Under the pieces are notes generated by a model that saw only the letters and a list, made by a program, of their open reading frames with translations, was not told the origin of the DNA and did no database searches. Shown in pieces: positions 43,173 to 47,930 of a stretch of DNA of 47,930 bases. Source of the DNA: Glomus cerebriforme (lineage: Eukaryota; Glomeromycota; Glomeromycetes; Glomerales; Glomeraceae); contig QKYT01000240.1 of the NCBI GenBank assembly GCA_003550305.1, forward strand, positions 71,886 to 119,815, given 5' to 3'. Position 1 is the stretch's first letter; each line of letters begins with the position of its first letter. A program made the position numbers and the translations under genes.

Positions 43173-44069
43173 TAATTTATAATAATAAGTTGATTCATAT
43201 TTTTCTTAATAATAATAATAATAAATATAAAAAATTTTAAACGTCTTTTTTTTATTATTATTACCTGTGAATCGTTCGTTTCGGCCGGATAATTTAATAG
43301 ACTATAATAAAGTAGTACAGATTTTCCATTAGATTATCCGGGATTTTTGATGAATTCTAGTCATAAGTCATAATGAACTACATAATCTCGGTCAAAATCA
43401 ACATAATACCGGACTAAATTATCAATTAGAATGTTAATCATATGATACCGAATTTTACGAATTGTTGAATTAAAATTATAAATATATATAGTCTTGTGTA
43501 GTATTCGTTAAATATAACTTTTGACTATACTGGAGCAATATATTACTTAAAAAATCTCTTGAAATTTTTCAAATATTTCATCCGAATTCTTTTATCAATT
43601 TATATCTCAAACTTTTCAAAATTTACAATAACTTATTATAGGTTTCGGAAGAAATATTTTAAATCGATTAACAGATTTTATTTCCGTTCAAAAAAAATTT
43701 AAAAGAATTGAGAAATGAATTATATTGTGAAGAGAAGATCTGAATTCATTTTAATTTTTTACAAATTTAAAAGAAATTGAATTATCATGTTTTAAGGATT
43801 TTGAAAATTATAACATGCAAATTTGAGAAATTCGTGATACATATTTAAGATATGAGCTATTAATAAAATTCATAGAGAAAATATTCTGATTTGGTGTGGA
43901 GTGAATTTTTAAGTGAAAAAGATGCATTGGAGATTATTAAAAATAATTAAAAATAATTACTTTGGAAGTTAACTAACTATTAACCAATATATCTTGTTTA
44001 ATAACAATACTAAGCGTGTACTAATAATAAATATTATGTTAGTCACAATCTTTGTGTAATAAATAGATG
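43173..44069. other. AT-rich spacer
   Basis: No gene is supported. A small less AT-rich patch with cggccgg lies near 43283 and carries no recognisable terminus. Confidence 0.4.
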
Positions 44070-44570
44070 TATAATACTTTTATTATCTACCGATACTTTA
44101 TCATTTAAATTATAGTTATTAGATGGATAAGAGTGTATATGAATCAGTTGTAGTCCAACATTAAAAACATAACCAAATTCGTTTCTTAAAAATTTTTCAT
44201 TTTTGGAGCAGTACTATCTCAGAAAGTTAATGGACAAGAGTGTGTAGTTGCATACGCCAGCCGAACCACCAACAAAGCAGAGGAAAATTACCCCATCACA
44301 GATTTAGAATGCATGGGCTGTCAAGCACTTCCACCACTATTTAAGTTATTTTATAATTTCCAAATTGATCAGTTTTTTATTACAAAAGTTCATTAATCAA
44401 GATATTACATTTCTGAATTAATAATAATCTAACGGCATTACCAAAATGTACATACATACCACAGATATATCATTTATTGATAAATATATATACAGTATGT
44501 ATATTATATTTTCGTAAAAAGTTACATAAATTCTTCACGTATTTGTAAATTGATTTTTTTAATTAAGAGC
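44070..44570. repeat. Dispersed repeat, copy B, interrupted by a gypsy RNase H fragment
   Basis: Matches 34380-34925 in block order (ataatacttttattat, aacattaaaa, ttcgtttcttaaaa, then gatcagttttttattacaaa, caaaatgtaca, tatatacagta, ttacataaattcttcac). Between the ttcgtttcttaaaa block and the gatcag block an extra stretch of about 140 bases encodes part of an RNase H domain. Confidence 0.6.
44205..44345 (+). mobile_element. Ty3/gypsy RNase H domain fragment
   Basis: One frame reads [20 protein letters not shown], then [20 protein letters not shown]. This is the classic gypsy RNase H beginning (GAVLSQ ... AYASR.L...E.NY...E.E). About 45 codons remain, without start or context. It is a dead scrap of a polyprotein, and a different part from those kept at 10.9-13.3 kb. 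Confidence 0.88.
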
Positions 44571-45347
44571 TTTCAAAAACTTAAGACTAAATATTTCTTT
44601 TTAAATAAAGAAGTATAGTCTAAAAAAGGTTAGATTTTATTTATAAGTTTAGTCGTCTTGACCTTTTGATGCAACTGAACAACTTCATATTATATATCGT
44701 TAAGATTCTAATAAATTAAGTATAAAATGTCGATAAGAAAATCGGGTTAAAATTTTTATAATATTGACAGTAGGTTTTTCAAAGCTATTACTAAAAGTTG
44801 TTTAAAAGAAAAATTATCCATTATATTTTTTTAGGAGCGAAAATGTTTGATTATTTGATGATCATTACAAGACAGTGGAACAACTTGTTCTTACAGTATT
44901 TTGTAAAGGCAGTTAACGTAGTTTTTGTGAAAAAAATGCGAAAATTTGGTTTCCACAGGTAAATTAAATTAATTTTTCAAATTTGATGTACTTAGCATTT
45001 ATTTCATAAAAATTTCTAACTATATTCTTACAATATCAAGATTAACATTTGAGATAAAGTATACATATACAACAAAATCTAACAGAAATTCAAAGATCTC
45101 TTATTACAGAACACAAAAAAAAACAGTTTGACATGTAAATGAGAGTAATGGAAAGTGAAAAGGTAACGTAGATTTTATAGAATTAACAGCCAAAAGAAGG
45201 TAAGTGTAATTTATAAAAATCATGTAATTTACATACTCATATACAGTAACAAGTAAATAAAGTAATAACGATAAAGAATTCCAATATCAGATGATTCAAC
45301 TTCTATTAAACTTTGATTGCTTTTTCCTTAGTAGGTAGAATATTAAA
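44571..45347. other. Spacer before the Sel1 pseudogene
   Basis: AT-rich, with no supported gene. This is the 3' flank of the minus-strand Sel1 gene. Confidence 0.4.
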
Positions 45348-47837
45348 CTAATTCGTTAACTTTAAAAGGATATCTAAACTTTCTTTAGCTTCTTGGCATC
45401 CATTTTCAATAGCTTTTTTATACCAATAAATTGCACTTATTATATTTTTCTCAGTTCCTTCACCTTGTTCATATAATAATGCAAGACTTCTCTGAGCATC
45501 AACATTCCCTCCTTCTGCAGCTATTTCATATATTTCAAATGCCTTTTTTTTGTCAATATCAATTTCAGTTCCATAATTTAAATATATCCAAGTTTATATT
45601 AAGCATCTGTAAATCCTTGCTCGGCTGATTTTTTATAAAATTCAAATGCTCTAACTTCATCTAAAGCAACACCTTTCCCTAATTCATAAAATTCGCCTAA
45701 TTTATATAATGCAACTTTGTTGTCATTTTCCGCTGCCTTATGATACCAACGACAAACTTCATCTAAATCATTAGAATTATCTTGTATATTACTATTTCCT
45801 TTACCGGCTGCATCATTATATAACTCAAATCCTTTTTCTTTATTAACCTCTGTTCCAATCCCATTTATGTAACAATATCCAAGGTAAAATTTTACATCTA
45901 TATATTCATTTTTAGCTGCTAATTTTATATAATATTGAAATGCTTCATTTTCATCTTTTTTAACACTGATTCCTAATTCATAAAATTCACCAACATTATA
46001 TAAAGCAACAGCATTTCCTTTATTTGCTGACCTTTTATATCAATTAAAAGCTTTATTTTTATTTTTTTTTTACTCCTTTGCCACTACCGTATAAGTAACC
46101 AAGAAAAAGTCGTGCATCGCTATGTCCTTTTTTAGCTGATTTTTTTAAATATTTAAATGCTTTAACTTCATCTTTTTCAACACCCTTACCATAAAAATAG
46201 CATCGGCCTAAATGATAATATGCTACTTTATTTTCATTTTTTACTGCTTTATTACACCAGTAAATAGCTTTTTCTTAATCCTTTTTCGTACCTTCACCAT
46301 TTTCATATAAAGTTCCAAGATAATTTTGTGCATTAACATATCCTTGATTAGCTGATTTTTCGTAATACTCAAAAGCCTTAACTTTATCTTTTTCAACACC
46401 TTTACCATAACTATAACATTGACCTAAATTACATTGTGCTACTTCATTCCCATCTTTTGCTGATTTTTCATACCAGTAAATAGCTTTCTCTAAATCCTTT
46501 TCTATTCCTTCACCATTTTCATATAAAGTTCCAAGATAATTTTGTGCATGATGATATCCCTGATTAGCTGATTTTTCGTAATACTCAAAAGATTTGACTT
46601 TATCTTTTTCAACACCTTTACCATAACTATAACATCGACCTAAATTACATTGTGCCATTTCATTACCATTTTCTGCTGCTTTGGTATACCAGTGAATAGC
46701 TTTTTCCAAATCCTTTTCCGTACCTTCACCATTTTCATATAAAATTCCAAGATTATTCTGCGCCTTAGCATGTTCTTGATTAGCTAAAATTTTATATAAC
46801 TCAAATGCTTTTTCTTTACTAACTTCAATTCCAAATCCTATGTCATAACATTTCCCAAGTCGAAATTGTGCATCTTTATGCCCTTGCTGGCTGATTTTTG
46901 ATATAATTTAAAAGCCCTTTTTTCATCTTTTTCCACTCCTTCTCCATTTTTATAACAATCACCCAAATTATATTGAGCTTCTTTATTACCATTATCTGCC
47001 GCTTTATTATACCAATAAATAGTTGTTTCTAAATTTTTTTCTATTCCAATCCCATTTTGGAAACAATTGCCCAATATGCTTTGTGCAAATGAATATTCTC
47101 CTTTAGCAAATTTAAAATAACATTCAAAAGCTTTCTTATCATCTTTTGTTATTCCTAATCCTTTTTGATAACAAATACCTAAATTATATTGTGCATAAAA
47201 GTTTCCTTCATTAGTTGAATATCATTCAAATGCCTTGATTTCATCTTTTATTACTCCAATTCCATTTTGATAACAATATCCTAAATTATTTTGTGCTTCT
47301 ACATTTCCTCCTTTTGCAAATTTTAAATAAAATTCAAATGCTTTAAATTCATCCTTATTTTTTCCCATTCCATATTGATAGCAATAACCTAAATTATTAA
47401 GTTCTATTGATTCTTTATTTTTAACAGAATCTATTCGATTTTCATTAAAATCCTTAAAATATTTTTCTATAGTACTTATTTCATCCTTACACAAATTTAT
47501 TATTAACCCATTAAAATTTTCAAACTGGTCATGTGACATTACATTCGCATTTACATTTTCCAAATCCTTTGTGATCAAATCTCTCTTATCTAAAATAATA
47601 TCTTTATAATAATAAAATGATAATAAATATTTTGCAATAATATTATTAAGTAATTGATATAAAGAAATAGTTTCAATTTTATAATCATAAATTGATAATA
47701 AATATAATTTTAATGACAAATTATAATTATAATTATTATTATCATTATCATCATCATCATTAAGACATATATTATGTTCATAAAAAAATCCTATTAAACT
47801 TGAAAACCAATTTTTACTTTCTTCATTTTTTTTCCAT
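45348..47837 (-). pseudogene. Sel1-repeat protein gene, broken by several stops and frameshifts
   Basis: The minus strand encodes an N-terminal helical region (ESKNWFSSLIGFFYEHNICL, an Asp/Asn run, then SLKLYLLSIYDYKIETISLY) and then a long array of 36-residue Sel1 repeats of the form A...LG.CY..G.GV.KD..KA..(W/Y)Y.K(S/A)A..G. The array runs to KAIENGCQEAKESLDILLKL and a stop at 45348-45350. Sel1 arrays form alpha-solenoids that hold protein partners. The frame is broken by: an 8-base A run near the start codon (47826-47833) that puts the ATG out of frame; TGA at 47222-47224, where Trp is usual; a frameshift near 46884-46892; TAA at 46275-46277; TGA at 46040-46042, again a Trp position; a frameshift in the A run at about 46061-46070; and TAA at 45599-45601 followed by another frameshift. 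Homopolymer breaks could be read errors, but the nonsense changes are probably real. Confidence 0.85.
46311..46742 (-). repeat. Near-identical 216-bp tandem duplication (two Sel1 repeats)
   Basis: agttccaagataattttgtg at 46311 recurs at 46527, exactly 216 bases later, and the bases between are nearly the same. Each unit encodes 72 residues, that is two Sel1 repeats (NYLGTLYENGEG ... CNLG.CYSYGKGVEKDKVK). Such unequal duplication is the usual way these arrays grow. Confidence 0.85.
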
Positions 47838-47930
47838 TAATTTTAAAGAAAATTTCTTAGTATACACGGGTGTTTGAAACACGGCACCACGTGACTCTTA
47901 ATTTTATATATCCCTATTTGTAAACAAATG

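Noticed and set aside
45400..47400. Regularly spaced repeats suggesting a CRISPR-like array
   Set aside because: The period of about 108 and 216 bases and the translation show Sel1 protein repeats; there are no conserved short repeats with unique spacers.

Overview
The window looks like nuclear DNA of a fungus, most probably an arbuscular mycorrhizal fungus of the Rhizophagus type (Glomeromycotina). I infer this from the very AT-rich base composition, the small GTAAGT...(T)AG introns, and the protein families present: F-box/leucine-rich proteins with the N-terminal pattern SCLLVNR.WC...ILW, a TKL-like kinase with PYVDPKIF after its activation segment, Sel1-repeat arrays, kelch membrane proteins and decayed Ty3/gypsy retrotransposons. 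No search was run, so the species name is a judgement. It is not bacterial: there are no operons, and two genes can be assembled only by splicing.

Layout. 1-2.7 kb: one single-exon gene for a probable N-myristoylated, permuted papain-fold (LRAT/PPPDE-like) protein. 2.7-6.6 kb: mostly empty, with a doubtful small gene fragment and a candidate MITE. 6.6-8.2 kb: a five-exon gene for a secreted or membrane-anchored kelch protein. 8.2-20.3 kb: a graveyard of broken coding remnants, including a Ty3/gypsy element that keeps Gag, a zinc knuckle, a damaged protease and the integrase tail but has lost reverse transcriptase. 21.1-29.7 kb: three F-box/LRR genes on the minus strand, two intact and one broken. 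Around 23.2-23.9 kb there is a probable assembly fault. 30-35.6 kb: a mobile-element zone with a 364-base gap, several TIR elements (one hAT MITE with a clear 8-bp target duplication, one Tc1/mariner-type MITE) and a TIR element carrying telomere-like hexamers. 35.7-41.1 kb: a nine-exon gene that I reconstruct as a 1581-residue protein with kinase, RING/U-box-like, TPR and C-terminal beta-rich parts. 41.3-45.3 kb: more mobile elements, a gypsy RNase H fragment and an F-box fragment. 45.3-47.8 kb: a long Sel1-repeat pseudogene on the minus strand.

The living genes (protease-like, kelch, F-box, kinase-RING-TPR) all belong to families that act by protein binding, ubiquitin transfer or signalling. 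The sequence gives no sign that they are co-regulated. The most unusual items are the kinase-RING-TPR fusion, the myristoylated papain-fold protein, the telomere-like TIR element and the unmerged contig overlap.
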